NCBI GenBank assembly: GCA_027574665.1
Contig: CM050650.1
Location: 54,667,304-54,731,303 of the forward strand
DNA length: 64,000 nucleotides
Direction: 5' to 3'
DNA from: Rhynochetos jubatus
Lineage: Eukaryota > Chordata > Aves > Eurypygiformes > Rhynochetidae
Part shown: positions 12,751 through 25,023 of the stretch, piece by piece
How positions within the stretch are numbered: position 1 is the stretch's first letter
How the letters are laid out: each line of letters begins with the position of its first letter
Program-made: the position numbers and the translations under genes
Notes under the pieces: model-generated
Seen by the model: only the letters and a program-made list of their open reading frames with translations
Database searches by the model: none
Told to the model about the DNA's origin: nothing

Positions 12751-15700
12751 TTGCTCAAACTGTTCTGCTACCTGTATAACAGGAAATGATAATGGAGACA
12801 GTAGTGGGTATGGAGTAGTCCAAGCTACTTAGAGGCTGCCCTTATACGTCAGCTATGTCTCTTCCTCTGTGTCTCTCTTGGCTAACTTTACACCTTTTCA
12901 TATTCTTCAGAAGTAAATAAGTGATCCTGAATATTCTAAACTCAAAAGTGTGCCAGCATTAACGAGATATTCTCACAGGATCCCTTTCCTTTGTCTGACT
13001 TTGACATTTTGACCAAGGAAACCGTTTGCTTCAGATGCACCGTGGGCTACTGTTGTGGTGGTTTGTGTGTTGTTTTGTTTTTTTTTTTTTTAAACTAGGA
13101 TTAACTTTATGACATCTTACCAAGCCTATAAAAAGGAACTGTATTTTTCACCAAAATGCCTTCAAATGGCTTATATGAAATGTGAGTAACAGCCCTTCTA
13201 GCCCCTAGTCTCATTTTCCCTTTGACTCCATATCCTGTGTGTTGGAGAACATGCTCTACTTTGTTCACTTAGTTGAATGTGTTAGACCAAGAGATTACTG
13301 TCACCTTGTGACAATACCATTTTGCAGTCCTATGTTTTTTTTCAAATATTTGCAGTTGGCAATACTGTAAAAGCTATGGAGTTTCTTCACCAGAAATAAT
13401 GAATGAGTTGTTGATCTAAAGCTAAAGAAGGAGGTTCAGTATCTTTTTTTTTTTTTTTCTCTCCTCATTCAATGGTGGTCAAGAGTGAGCTCACTGTTCT
13501 TTGAAGCTTCAGCTCACAGGACTCATACTTTCACAAGTCACTTGTTGATCAGCTGCTTAAAGTGATGTGTATGGACAAACTGATATGTTGAAGGTATGCC
13601 TTAGACAGAAAATACTAGCCTGGAAAATACAAAGGGATCTAGTCACAGTCATATCCTCCACCCAGTCAGTATGGTCCTTCCAGACTTTGCTGACTTAATT
13701 TAAAGAAGGCTATTTATGCAAATCTGTCTCTGATTTTGAAACGGATGTGTTAGAAGGGTGTGTTTACTTGTGCTGGGATAAGGGGAGGAAGGAGAAGGAA
13801 GAATTCCTAACCATGCTGTTTCAGTGAAGGCTGGCTAGGTGGTGGGATGGGCATGCTCTTCCAATCGTCTAAGGAGCATGGTGGTATCCTTTTTAACATG
13901 CAATCCTGTGCTTTCTCATAGTGTGTCTCTAGTTGAGGGCAACACGCCCCTATGTTGCATACTGACATGAATCTGGGATGCTGTTATGCTACGCTTTAGA
14001 CCTGGGAGCTTGAGAGTGTTCCCTGGGTTCAGACATGAATCTCCAACAGGTCTCCTCTTTGGGATTTCCTTGGAGTAAGATGTGCTCTTCCTAATATAAG
14101 CTTCAGACTATTTGCCCACTTATCTACTAACCACCATCGGGTGAATTGGCAGATGCAGACAGGCTTTATCTAGCTCTTTCTTCTCTGAGCCAAGTGTATG
14201 TGGGTAAGCTTTGGTCTGGGAACCTGACTGCTGTGTTAATAAACTGTGGCATCTGAATGTGAATACTCTGCCAACAGGGTTGATTCTCTTGGTCTGAAAG
14301 CTGCACTAATGCTGCTCTAGCTTCTGGACCATGCAGTTTGTGCACACTGGCTGGGCATGCAAGGTCCAGCTGTACCTGCCTGTGTAGACATTGTCACTGT
14401 TTGTGCCTGACCATCTTTTTCATCTAGCTTAACAACTTTTCCCCGCAGCTTTGTTGTTTCCTCCTTACTGACAGACACTGAGGATTCATAAGAAAGCTCT
14501 CCCTCTGTTTCACAGCAAGGGGGTATTCTGCCTTGCAGAGCCCCATAAGCATTGTTCTTGGCATTACCCTTGGCTTAACAACTGGAAAAACATGCTTTTA
14601 AAATGTTAAACTTTCCCAAATTGAAACAATCTAAAGAGATTTGCAGTAGGTGCCTGCCTCAGCTGGAATGTATTGGAAAAATTTTTAGGTAAGAGTTCAG
14701 TTATTTCTGATATCGAGATTGAACTTGGGGAGGTGGGGGGGAAGGTATTTTTCCACATTGCATGAGGGCTTTCAACAGCTTAGTTGAAACTTGAGTATGT
14801 CTGATCTTGGAAGTTTAGGAGGGAGCAGACTTGCTTTGTGTCAGAGATGCCTGTGGCCAGTTTATGAAAGTGTTTTCAGTTTAATTGGACATCTCCCCTC
14901 CTCTTTCACTTGTGCTTGTCATATGCCCAAACTTGCTAAAGTTTGGCAATAAGCTCAAAGATTGTCTGATGTGAACAAGCTTCCACTATAGCGAACTAGG
15001 AGGGGTTGTGCTCTTGCAGTTGTTCTTGGCAGGGAGCCCTGGTCACAGTGCCTGGGAGCTGAGGGTCACTCTTTTCTGCTTGCGGTGGTCCTTCCCTCCT
15101 CTGGCCCTCAGCTGAGGAGAAAGGGTGCATAGGAGGGAAGCAGAAGCAATACCCCAAAAAGTAGGAGCAGAGGAGGTAGTGAGATTTAGCAGGAACTGAG
15201 CTGTGAGAGTAAAAGCTGAGGACTAAATGTTTAGGAACAGGAGCAGAGGGGAAATGGGTACTTGAGGACAGAATTTAGGCTGCTGCTGTTCTCCGGACTT
15301 GACAGGTGAACCTAGGTCTTGGAAGCTTTTTCCATGCTCTACCAGCAATTCCAGGGGCCTTGGCTGTGTTTGTAAAGTGTGACCTCCCTCTAGTGGTGTG
15401 TGTGCAAGGCTATGGGTTCCCTGCCAGCTCCACTGGAGAGGGTACATCAGATCTAGACCACACAGATAAACCACTGTGTCCTTGACTTATCCAGCCATTC
15501 GTACCACGTTACGTAGACACAGATGCACTTCGTGCTCCTGTGAGATACTGGGCAGCTTGTGTAACCCATTCTGTTGACAGGTGGACACTTAGTGTCCCTC
15601 CCTTCCTGGGTATTTGACTGCATCCACATGAGGTCAGGCTTGAAGACAGCCTCAGCACCAGAGAAACATTCTGTAAATGGCCACAATGCAACAGAAAAAT

Positions 15701-18700
15701 TATGGTTACTCAGAAACAGTAGAATCACTGACTCAAAATGAGTGGCCAAATCTGGTAGCTTTGCCTTTGATGTCCCTACACTTTTACTTAACGAGCAAGA
15801 GCGATGAAGGAAAGTTAGACTTGGTTGGTGGAAGAGGCTGCTGCTCTGGTTAGAACAGCCTGGGTGCAACACAGACTTTTCTAACTTTCTTGGAGCCAAG
15901 ACTGGATGGCAAGTGTTCAGAGGCGTGGGGACCTCACACTGTGTTGCCTTTTGGATTTGACATTCGACTGACTGGTTGCGAATGACTTAAGTGTCTGATG
16001 GGGGAGAAAATAGTATATAACCGCATGGTAGGGATTGTATCCTGCTAGGTGCAGCATCCTAAATGTGTTCACTGAGTATCAACTGGGCAAACTAATATTC
16101 ACTGTTGCATGAACCACTTCACCTGCACAGAAATGAGTGATTTTTTTTTTTTATATGTCCAACATTAGATCATCATGGCTGCTATGGCATTACTACAAAT
16201 GGCTTGTACCACTGAGGATTCTTGTACCTACTGCAGGTGTCCCCAACCCTGTCACTTCTGAGTCTCGCCATCTTTAACAACCTTTCCTAATCTTCTGTTC
16301 CTCCTACCAATAAACAGACACCAGCAGCCTTTTTGTGTTGGAAGCAGCTTTATTTTAGATGTATTTTGACTCTCCACTTAACTAGGGCTACCTTTAAGCT
16401 GAAAAGAGCTTTCTTTGATTCTGGATTCGTATTTTTTGATCACCTAAAATATTCTCTTTTTTGTTTCCATTTTTATCTACTCTTGCTCTGACCCATAAGT
16501 TCCTCAAAACAACTGAATGCTTTGAAACTAGGAATGCATGGGTTTTTTTGTTTCATGCAAATAACTACTTGGTAGTATTCTTACATCTGTACTAAATGGA
16601 ATCCGTTCATAATCTTACCAGGTTACATGTGCAACCAACATCATCTAGTCCTGGTGATTTCTGGCACTTTTATCATCCTGAGATTTGAACTACTGTCTTG
16701 CATTGGGCGAGTGCCATCCATATCTGCAGATGAACTTGTTTAAAGCCTTAGACATCCAACAGATGTCTCAAACCTAAACACAACCCCCCACCCACCCCCC
16801 CAACAAAGCCATTAAATGGACACTTCTAGAAGAACTGGTCCTATTTTCTAGTTTGGTTTTGACAGCTTATGCTGGCCATCTTCCAGAACTTTGAGAGAAA
16901 TCCCTGACTCGTATGGTCTGAAACTTTAATACATCTGGACTGTATGGTTGTCTTTCCCTCCTTTGCCTTCATCTTTCTCTTGCTGTCCTTTCAGTTGGCT
17001 TCTAAACTCACTATACAAATGATATCTTAAACTTTTCTTGCTGGTCTGAAGATTTTCTTGCTCTCCCAAACTTGAATTCTAAAATAAAAGCCAAGCAAAC
17101 CTATTTCACTATTTCCTAGCACTGGGAATGAAATGATGCCGTGAATGGGCAGTGAGGATGAAGCTAATCTGGGTGTTAGGTTTATAGTGGGAAGCTATCA
17201 GTAGGGCAACTTCTGCCCTTTAAATTTTAAAGCCTCAGATAAATGTTTAATTAGTAAATACTTGTAACAATGTCAGACCTGCTCTTGCTGTGCTGGAGGT
17301 GCTGTCCTCAGGGTCAGTAAACTAGAGTGTGGAAGTGTTCTCCTGCTGCCCCTGCAAAATCCAGCCCTTTGGCTTAAGGTATGTGGGAGGTGGTTTCTGG
17401 AGCTGTGGAGACCCTTTCACTGATATCACTAAAGGATGCTTACCTGTTTCTGTTCCATTCTCTGCTGGGGCTGTGATCAGCTCTGCCAGAGGGTAAGACA
17501 TTACAACCTCTCCAACTGTTTGCTATTTAAACTGCTACAGCAGTTTACTACTTAAGGTATGCCTGTGCCCCAAGGCCTTTTACCAGTAGCCTGCAAAGAA
17601 TTCATGCAACCTAAATAACCACGGGGCTGTCTTCCAAGGCAAGGTTGCATTTAAATTGCATTAAATAACATGGAAGCTACATTTGGTGATTTTTGCACTT
17701 TGGAATTACTCGAGCAGAAATTGGCTCATGTCCTGCCTACATGGTTAATGCAAACTGGAGAAGGTGCTTAAAAGGAGAGTGTCCATCCTCCTCCCCTCAC
17801 CCAGCTCTTTCAATTGATGGGTGGTTTGCACTTGCAACCTCACACCTCTTCTATTTTAGCTTTTCTGGGGGTTGCTCCTTGTCAGCATTCTTCTAATTTT
17901 TCACCCCCCATCATCTGATATTTGCAACACCTTGTCTCTCTCTTGCTGGAGCAGAACATAGCAGTGCTTTGGTTTTCTCACACAGCCCCATGGCACTAAC
18001 AAGACCCTTGAAATACCACCCTTCAGCTATGCACAGCCCCTTTCAGGCTTGCCCCAGCCTAATCTGGATCTAGCTGCTTAATTGTAGTAGGATCAACCAC
18101 ACTTATCTCACCCATAAAATCAGGCAAACAGAAGACGAGTGTTTCTTCCTTCCCTCTGTCATTTCAGCTGTTGTGGAGTGGTCAGGCTCCTGACCTAAGC
18201 ACATGCTTTTCATGCCTAACACAAAACTCTTGATATCATGCAGGCATGGTAGTTCAGATGAGGAAAAAATGCTTTGATTATGTTTGTTCATTCAGCCATG
18301 TATAAGAGCAAGAGTTACCTTTTTGCTTCCCCCCTCCATTTGTGTTGTCTTTCAGAGTTCAAATCTGCTGTGAACTGATGAAGATACACATGATCTTTTA
18401 CAGAAAATGTGGCTTAATTGAATGCGTGTATGTCAGACACAACTGTAATCTCTCGTTTCTGAATTATTCCTCATTTGTTCTTTGTTATGGCTTTCCTTGA
18501 TGTAGAGGAGCTGTCACCTCTTACACCAAAGCTTCAGTGAGTTACTGGTACAGTTGCCCTCTGGACTGACGGCAGCATGAACCTCGAAGATGTAGGAGGA
18601 AGTTGATTTGAAGAAGAGAGTGAAGAGGGATAAGTGAGGATTTATCCCACGTGACTGGTACCAATCAGAGTGAAACTAACCTTTCAGGAGCACTCAGCTT

Positions 18701-20444
18701 CAGTGAAGTATAACCACAAAAAAAAGCTTTAGTACCTTCTAGGGAATCGCCTTTCACTCTCAACATCATTTCAGTTTGCCAGAATGCCGCTCTGACAGGG
18801 AAAAGTTCAGAATGTGTATCTGACAAAATATTCAGTGTGCTGAACAGCACAGGCAGCTGTACAATTGGCATTGGCACAGGTCCATGGATATGTATCTTAA
18901 GTTTGCAGTATTGCCGATAATTCTTAACAGCATTAATAATGAGCTGCTTAGATAAAATATTGAGGAGGCTTACTGTCTATTTGGGGAATTTCTGGGTCTT
19001 AGTGTGATATGCGTATTAGTGTAGAGTTGGGATAGTAAGCTACTAAGTGAGTGCACCACTGTTAGGGATTAATTTTTATCCTTTCCAATTCTGATGGCTC
19101 TTACTGAGTATCTTTACAGTCTGTGGAAGAGTTCTTTTTTCTTCTCTTCCCCCTGTTGTTTAAATTGCTAATGAGTCTGTAGCATTAGGTTAGGAGCTTC
19201 TATTGCCAGATTGTGTTACAGTAACTGTTATTTTTGATTCATCTCAGTGAATGCCCACACTTCCTTTCTGACTAAAATGCATGGTGAAAAAGAGTGAACC
19301 AGCTAACTGGGCAAAGGGTGTGCTTCATATATTTTTACTCATTGGGTCTAACAGCCTGCATGGCTGCGCTATCGTGTTCCTGCACGCTTTCCTTCAGAGG
19401 TGGGGAAGGGGGAACTTAATCATCCTACTTCTGTCCTTCTTCCTCACACCCAAGTAAATGCTGAACAGTTGGTGTTTTAGCCAGAGCTTCTGATACAAGT
19501 AGTTGTTTGGCACTTCGGTAGTTTACTTTCATTAGATCAACTCGACCTAATTTATCTTCCTTGCTAATGTTTGGACTCTTGTCCAATAGAAAAATAATTC
19601 TGGTGTTCTCTGCAGCACTTGCTATTGGAACTGTTAAATTATTTCACAATTGGCGAAACTCTTACAAATTGCTGGAACCACCACATTTTTTGTCAAAGTG
19701 CTTCTCTAAATGATCTTGAAATCAGTGTTTTGTATGTGCAGTGAGATGCTGCTTTACTATTTTCAATTGCCTTTAATGATGAGAACATAAAAATGCCCAG
19801 CCGCAATTTTTTTTTTTTTGCATAATTGTAAATGCAATCAATGGTGATATCTGTGGATGATGAATTCTCACTGGGATTCCAGAGCTCAGGGATCCTTCAA
19901 AATGTGTGGACTGCTGCTCTGACTCGGGGGACAATGTCTGATGTGCTGGTGATACAAAGGGAGAAGTGTTTGGGTGGAGAAGGTTTAAAAAAACCCTCTA
20001 AAATACTCTATGCCTTAGACTTTGTGCTTCACTGCAGGCACTGGAAATCTGAGCTCTTCTGATGGGGTGTTTGTCATCCTTGTCAGGCAACTTTAAGCAA
20101 GGGAGTTCTGTGGTATAACAAAATAAGCCATCAAATCAAGAATGTTTTCAAAGCAATTTTGTGGCTTGCTGCAGCTTTTATCTACTTCCTCTTCATTCTG
20201 TTGCCCAGTACTGTGAGAATAGCATGACTTGTGCTGCTGGGCATGGGTTAGTATCACGACTCCCAGCTGTGAGGGAAGGATTGCTTAAGAGCTCTCACCT
20301 CCTGTGTGGCTGGGGCTTTGTCTTCTGTTGTCCGTGGAGCAAGGAATTGAGCCACTGTCCCCTTACTGGCTCCAGGCAGATGGGGTTATGTGTGCTGCTT
20401 TTGAGGTTAGATCCTTTAACTAAGTAGGAGTTTTCGCTTTTCAG
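12751..20444. other. PPP1R14C intron 1, 3' part: no gene seen
   Basis: About 7.7 kb up to the exon 2 acceptor. It contains long T-tracts at 13078-13091, 13444-13458, 16141-16152 and 19807-19819, and a C-rich block at 16784-16801. The longest frame (148 codons on the - strand, 15453-15899) shows no family resemblance or splice context. I recognised no further LINE text. Confidence 0.6.
16784..16801 (-). other. C-rich block, potential G-quadruplex on the - strand
   Basis: The + strand reads six C, A, three C, A, seven C. The - strand thus holds four G-runs of three or more with one-base loops, a pattern that favours quadruplex folding. A polymorphic length would be expected for such a tract. 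Confidence 0.45.
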
Positions 20445-20528
20445 GAAGAAGAGATGCCAGATGTAGAAATAGACATTGATGACCTTCTTGATGCAGCCAA
20501 TGAAGAAGAGAGAGCTCTCAAATTACAG
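20445..20528 (+). CDS. PPP1R14C: PPP1R14C exon 2 (PP1 inhibitor KEPI, middle of inhibitor domain)
   Basis: This internal exon encodes 28 residues, opening EEEMPDVEIDIDDLLDA and closing EEERALKLQ. The wording is that of PPP1R14C; the paralogue PPP1R14B reads more like EIDVDELLDMES here, and PPP1R14A diverges further. The protein is a small soluble inhibitor of the protein phosphatase 1 catalytic subunit, and PKC phosphorylation of a threonine encoded in exon 1 makes it potent. This exon supplies an acidic part of the helical PHIN domain. A pyrimidine-rich tract ending TTTTCAG precedes it, and the donor GTAAAA at 20529 follows. It is 84 bases, phase 0 at both ends, so skipping would keep frame. 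Against the human protein as I remember it, the few changes are conservative, e.g. DAANEEERAL for DADSDEERAS. Exon 1 (N-terminus, phosphorylation site) is outside the window. Confidence 0.94.
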
Positions 20529-20873
20529 GTAAAATTTTCTCATTTTAAATCAGAATGTGACTGAATTAATGCATCTGGGTCCATATCTTGTGTTTGAATC
20601 CACTGTAAGCATAGAATTAGAACTGAGAGGTTCCTAGGTTTTTAGCATAATCTATTGGACTGTGCAAAGGTAATAAAAATCCTTTAGGATAAAAAGATCT
20701 CTGGAAGGTAGGTGATAACAGGAGTAAGTCAGAGTTCAAGGAGTCCAGTAATATAGGGAGATATGCTGAGACAATTACATTAATTGTAATTTTTACTAAT
20801 ATATAAAATAAAGAACAGAAAACAGGAAAATAAAGAACAGTCACATACAAAAATTATGTGGCTGAGAGTCGGG
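20529..20873. other. PPP1R14C intron 2, 5' part
   Basis: 345 bases between the exon 2 donor and the CR1 insertion. AT-rich, with several stops in every frame. No feature was recognised apart from the donor GTAAAA. Confidence 0.6.
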
Positions 20874-21178
20874 GGGGCACGGAACTTTTTACAAGGGCCT
20901 GTAGTGACAGGACAAGGGGTAATGGGTTTAAATTGAAACTGGGGAGATTTAGATTGGATATCAGGAAGAAGCTCTTCCCGGAGAGGGTGGTGAGGCACTG
21001 GAACAGGTTGCCCAGAGAAGCTGTGGATGCCCCATCCCTGGCAGTGTCCAAGGCCAGGCTGGATGAGGCTGTGAGCAACCTGGTCTAGTGGAGGGTGTCC
21101 CTGCCCATGGCAGGGGGGTTGGAACTAGATGGGCTTTGAGGTCCCTTCCAACCCAAACCGTTCTATGGTTCTATGATG
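20874..21178 (+). mobile_element. CR1 LINE, short young 3' fragment in intron 2
   Basis: Opens at the C-terminal part of ORF2 (ELFTRACSDRTRGNGFKLK) and continues RFRLDIRKKLFPERVVRHWN with an open frame to the TAG at 21086-21088. The 3' UTR follows (GGGTGTCCCTGCCCATGGCA), and the tail CCGTTCTATGGTTCTATGAT ends at about 21178. The reading frame of this fragment is intact. It is close in wording to the copies ending at 12750 and 58296, so the three probably belong to one subfamily. It lies in sense orientation about 350 bases downstream of exon 2. Confidence 0.95.
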
Positions 21179-22169
21179 ATCACTGCAGCCACAGAAATAC
21201 ATATGAATGCACATACAGAAATCCTCCCTTGTCCTTAAGATACTGGAAACTGTTTCTCTGTCCATACTAGCACTAGTGAGAAATTGGAACCCATAGAGTT
21301 ATCTTGTAATTTGTCTAAAAGCTTGAGGAAAGGATAAGATGGCCAACAACAGGATTTAGTAGTGAAATTAAGAAGCTCTTTGCTGAAATGATACAATTCA
21401 AACCAGCTGTCTAATTCTCTGAATCTTGCTCCAGGTAAAAGTTAATGAATTGAAAAATGAAAGGGAAAAGAAAATTGTAATCATCTTAAAGATACATATA
21501 TCTAAATCAAGATACTGAACTAATATGAGGGTTTCTGTTTATAATCTTTCCAGATGCACTAAAAGAAGGAAACCTGTCCCAGAGCAGTGGTTTGCCCTCA
21601 GCTTACTTCTGGGAAGTGACTGTGGTGCTTCAATGCACCACACCTGATTTGCAGTGCCTAGTGGAACTCTCTTTTTGATGCCTGCTGCCCAGCCACAGAG
21701 ATGTGGGGCATGGCCCCAGGCTGTTTACTTGGCGATCATAAATAGCTTTGCTGCTTCTGCCCAAACTGTCTGCTGCACCTGCCCTGCTAGGAATGCCTGA
21801 CCTCGCTAATGTCTGTACTTCTGCATTGTGAAGGCTGTGCTGCCCTCGCGGAAAGCTACCTTTCACATGTGGATTGTTGGGAGAGATGTTCTTGGATTCT
21901 GCTCAGTTTGTCTTGGATAGGGGGATTTTGTAACTTCCAAGCTGGAGGAAGAAGCTATAATTTATCTCATTATTGCAAATCATTTTGATCCACCTAGGGA
22001 GCAAAGGTGACTTGCTATAATGCTTGATTTTCAGTAGCATCTCCATCCAATGATTCCTGGATCTTGATCTTTTTCTTTCCCCACTGCCTTGCCAGGTTTT
22101 GTACTGTAGACTTGTTTATGTTCACTGTTACTCTGTATTGGAACTGATGCTTTCATATTTTGCTTCTAG
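21179..22169. other. PPP1R14C intron 2, 3' part
   Basis: About 1 kb of unremarkable intronic DNA between the CR1 fragment and the exon 3 acceptor. The 78-codon antisense frame at 21630-21866 has no support. The polypyrimidine tract before exon 3 is TTTCATATTTTGCTTCTAG. Confidence 0.6.
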
Positions 22170-22202
22170 GAGACACTTGTAGATTGCTACAAACCAACAG
22201 AG
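22170..22202 (+). CDS. PPP1R14C: PPP1R14C exon 3 (33-base exon)
   Basis: This very short exon reads E-T-L-V-D-C-Y-K-P-T-E and is too small to stand out as an open frame. The acceptor TTTTGCTTCTAG ends at 22169 and the donor GTAAAG starts at 22203. It is exactly 11 codons, phase 0 on both sides, and joins exon 2 (KLQ) to exon 4 (EFIKELL) to give the family signature LVDCYKPTEEFI. The fit to PPP1R14C and PPP1R14B is essentially perfect; the flanking exons settle it as PPP1R14C. It covers the start of the last helices of the inhibitor domain. The flanking introns are about 1.6 kb and 9.5 kb. Skipping would remove 11 residues without a frameshift. Confidence 0.94.
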
Positions 22203-24885
22203 GTAAAGAGACTTTTCTTAAATACTATTCATGTATGGAAAGTGTAGCGATGTTAAAGCTAAAGTAATTCTGATAAAGTGTAAATAGGAATATTAATGGG
22301 GAGCTGATGGGCTTGGGTCTTTATCCTGGGAGTGTTTGTGCCTGTCACTTGACTACAGTAACAACAGGATTGTGCCACACGGAGGAACTGCTGATCATTC
22401 CAGCTGAAGTATCAATACTGTCTTCTGCTACGTCCTTATTTACTTTACCAATGCTTAAAGCTGTTGTATTACAAGAGGACTAAACACAAATCTCATCAGA
22501 TGGTTAAAACCCTACTATATTTGCATGAAATTTCAACTTCAGGGTTGGACTGTGTGCCCTTCAATGTAAAGCCATTTAATTTTATCTCTGACAGTAAAAT
22601 TGTTTATTCTGGAAACCGCTATTAATACATGCAGCTCAGCTAATTGTTGTTATCCATTGATGTGTGCAGTGCCAATATAGCTTGCTTATGATATAGTAAT
22701 GTGTGCTTACTAGGAAGAGCAAATATTGTAACAGAAACTTGGACTCACTTAAAAGTCTAGGTTGTGGATCAGTTTCTTAGTTCAATTTATAGAGTCAGTG
22801 CTTTCCCACCAGTGGCTGTTGTGCAGTATTTAATAGAGCAAGTGGCTTACAGGACTTCCCTAGGCAGGGACCTTTCAGCTGTGTGTGACTATATGTGCAT
22901 GCGTATGGACTGTGTATGTTCTTCCGTAACATCTGTAGCTGTAGCCGCTTAAAACTGCTGGGGCTTAAGGATAGTCAGGCTGTCAGGAAGAACCACTGCT
23001 ATGGCTGAATAGACATTTCCCTGTTCATGAGATACTTTATTCAAGGCTTTTGCATTCTTGATTCCTGTGGTAGACTGGGAAAATTCTCCAGAACTGCTAT
23101 CACAGTTGCTGGTACTAACCTTCTGACAGTGCAGGGAATTGACCCAGAAAGACTCACATGGTAACAATTGTATATCTTGGTCTGTTTTTTATTTTGGTTT
23201 CTTTCCAGCACATAACACACATTATGGAGATGCCAGGCCAAAAAATCAAATCTTTAGATGTCTCACTGTAGTAATGTTACACTACAGATGACCTCTGTCA
23301 GCCTCCTCTAGCCTTCTCTCAGCAAGTGCCGTTGAACCTTAGTTTTTCTTTGTAAGACAGGTGTGAAGACGGATATGACACGTGGAGCCTGACATGGTTC
23401 TTGTCACAGGCCAGTGACAGAAAGTGGGGGTCATGAGTGGGTGGGAGGAACAGGTTGCCAATAGTCTAGCAGTCACTCATGTGCTGACCTCTTATTTCTG
23501 TTATCAGAAGGCTGGTGAAGTCAGAATCAAATAATTACCATTCTTCCTCCTTCATAGAACATAGAAGATGCATTATTTTTCTTGGCTGTGAACAGCTAAT
23601 GCAAGGACAAATTTCAAAGGTCTGATAGAGGTACATGACAGATGTTAGTGAGGTTTCCACAGGAAACCTTGGACACAAAACTGCAGAAGAGACTTGTGCT
23701 TTGCCGGTAAACTAAGTGGTCATGACAGTTTGCAGGAAACAACATTGTGGATATGTGTGCTTGATTAGCCTCAAGGCACTTGGATCAAGGTGAGATTTTA
23801 ATACTGAATTTGTGACTTGTCTCTTTGGTCCTCATCTGATGGGATGGAGGCAGCTCCTTTAGCTGGGAGAATATCCATCTTCCTTGACCATCTTTTGTGA
23901 GGATAGTTGCCAAAATGGGAGTAATTTCCCAGGGCTGTTTTTACAGTAGCAGCTTTTCTTCATCTGTAGCATGGTAAGCCCAGTAATCTGCATGACTGCT
24001 TACTTAGTCCACACATGGAAGGTTAAAAATCACTGTGTTAAAGTGGCCTAAAAAGAACCTTTAAGTTGGCTTAAACTTGCTATATGAGGATCCACACCTT
24101 GTCTAGGAAATGCTGTCCTTTCATATTTGCAGACCATTCAGAACTATTGAGGTAATTGGTTTGTGAAAGGACTTCTAGAAGATATGTGGAGAATAGATGT
24201 GAGCTGATGGAATTTCTCCTCACCAATCAAATACAGTCAGTCAACCGCACTAGGGATTTTAGCATCAAGAGTTATACAGTTTTCAAAATGCAGTAATCCC
24301 TAACTGGGTAAAAATTTATGTAATATGATGTCTCCACTATTCAGAACCTAACCCTAGGTTTTATCCTATCTGTTAAGAATAACAAAACAGAAAAAAAAAC
24401 CTCCCCAAAAACCTAAACGAAACTCCCAAATTGCAAACCCAAGTGTGTATCTTAAGTCAGTTTTGCTTAGTGTCTTCCATTTAGACTAAAGGTTACGGAA
24501 AGACTGAGGAATTTTTTGCATGTATTCTGACTTCTCAGAAGAAGCAGAGATATCCAGGTCACTTGAAAGGTGGAAGGAATTCTCAGCCTCTTTAATAAAT
24601 TGGCCAAAGATAGGTGACAGTAACTTATGAGCAACTGCCATGAAACCTTTCTTCTGAGACAAATACAGCTAGACTGCTGAATATGCTCTAAAACGTTAAC
24701 AGCTTTTCTAAGATGGCAGTTACAGCTGTTGTTCTGACTTGCATGGGAATATGCTTAATGTGGGAACCTTCATGTAAAGAGTCACGTAGCTTACTCAAGG
24801 CAACTAAAGGTTAATCAAGAAAGTGCCCACTTTCAGTATGATTTTTGTGTGCTATTTAAGTTTACGTTAATGATCCTTAAATTAA

Positions 24886-24909
24886 AATCTTGATTTGCTA
24901 ATCAAGATT
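24886..24909. other. Perfect inverted repeat (hairpin 1) in intron 3
   Basis: The 9-base arms AATCTTGAT (24886-24894) and ATCAAGATT (24901-24909) are exact reverse complements around the loop TTGCTA. In DNA it could bind a dimeric factor; in the pre-mRNA it would form a 9-bp stem. It lies 45 bases upstream of a larger inverted repeat. Confidence 0.6.
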
Positions 24910-24954
24910 CATATGCAATGTGACTGATGTGTCATTCAGTCATTAAAAGTTGGT

Positions 24955-25023
24955 TTTGTAGAATGTGCCAGAAACTAAAAATAGTTTCTGGGCACAGTTT
25001 GCCAACTTGGCTGTTTCTACAAA
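24955..25023. other. Nested inverted repeat (hairpin 2) around a MEF2-type site
   Basis: Outer arms TTTGTAGAA (24955-24963) and TTCTACAAA (25015-25023) are perfect complements. Inside them, GTGCCAGAAACT (24965-24976) pairs with AGTTTCTGGGCAC (24983-24995) with a single bulged G and the 6-base loop AAAAAT. The centre, CTAAAAATAG (24975-24984), is also a perfect MEF2 consensus. The outer pair closes a side loop of about 19 bases on the 3' side. I recognise no known small RNA or transposon end. It may be a structured RNA, an enhancer core or the relic of a short palindromic element. Confidence 0.55.
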
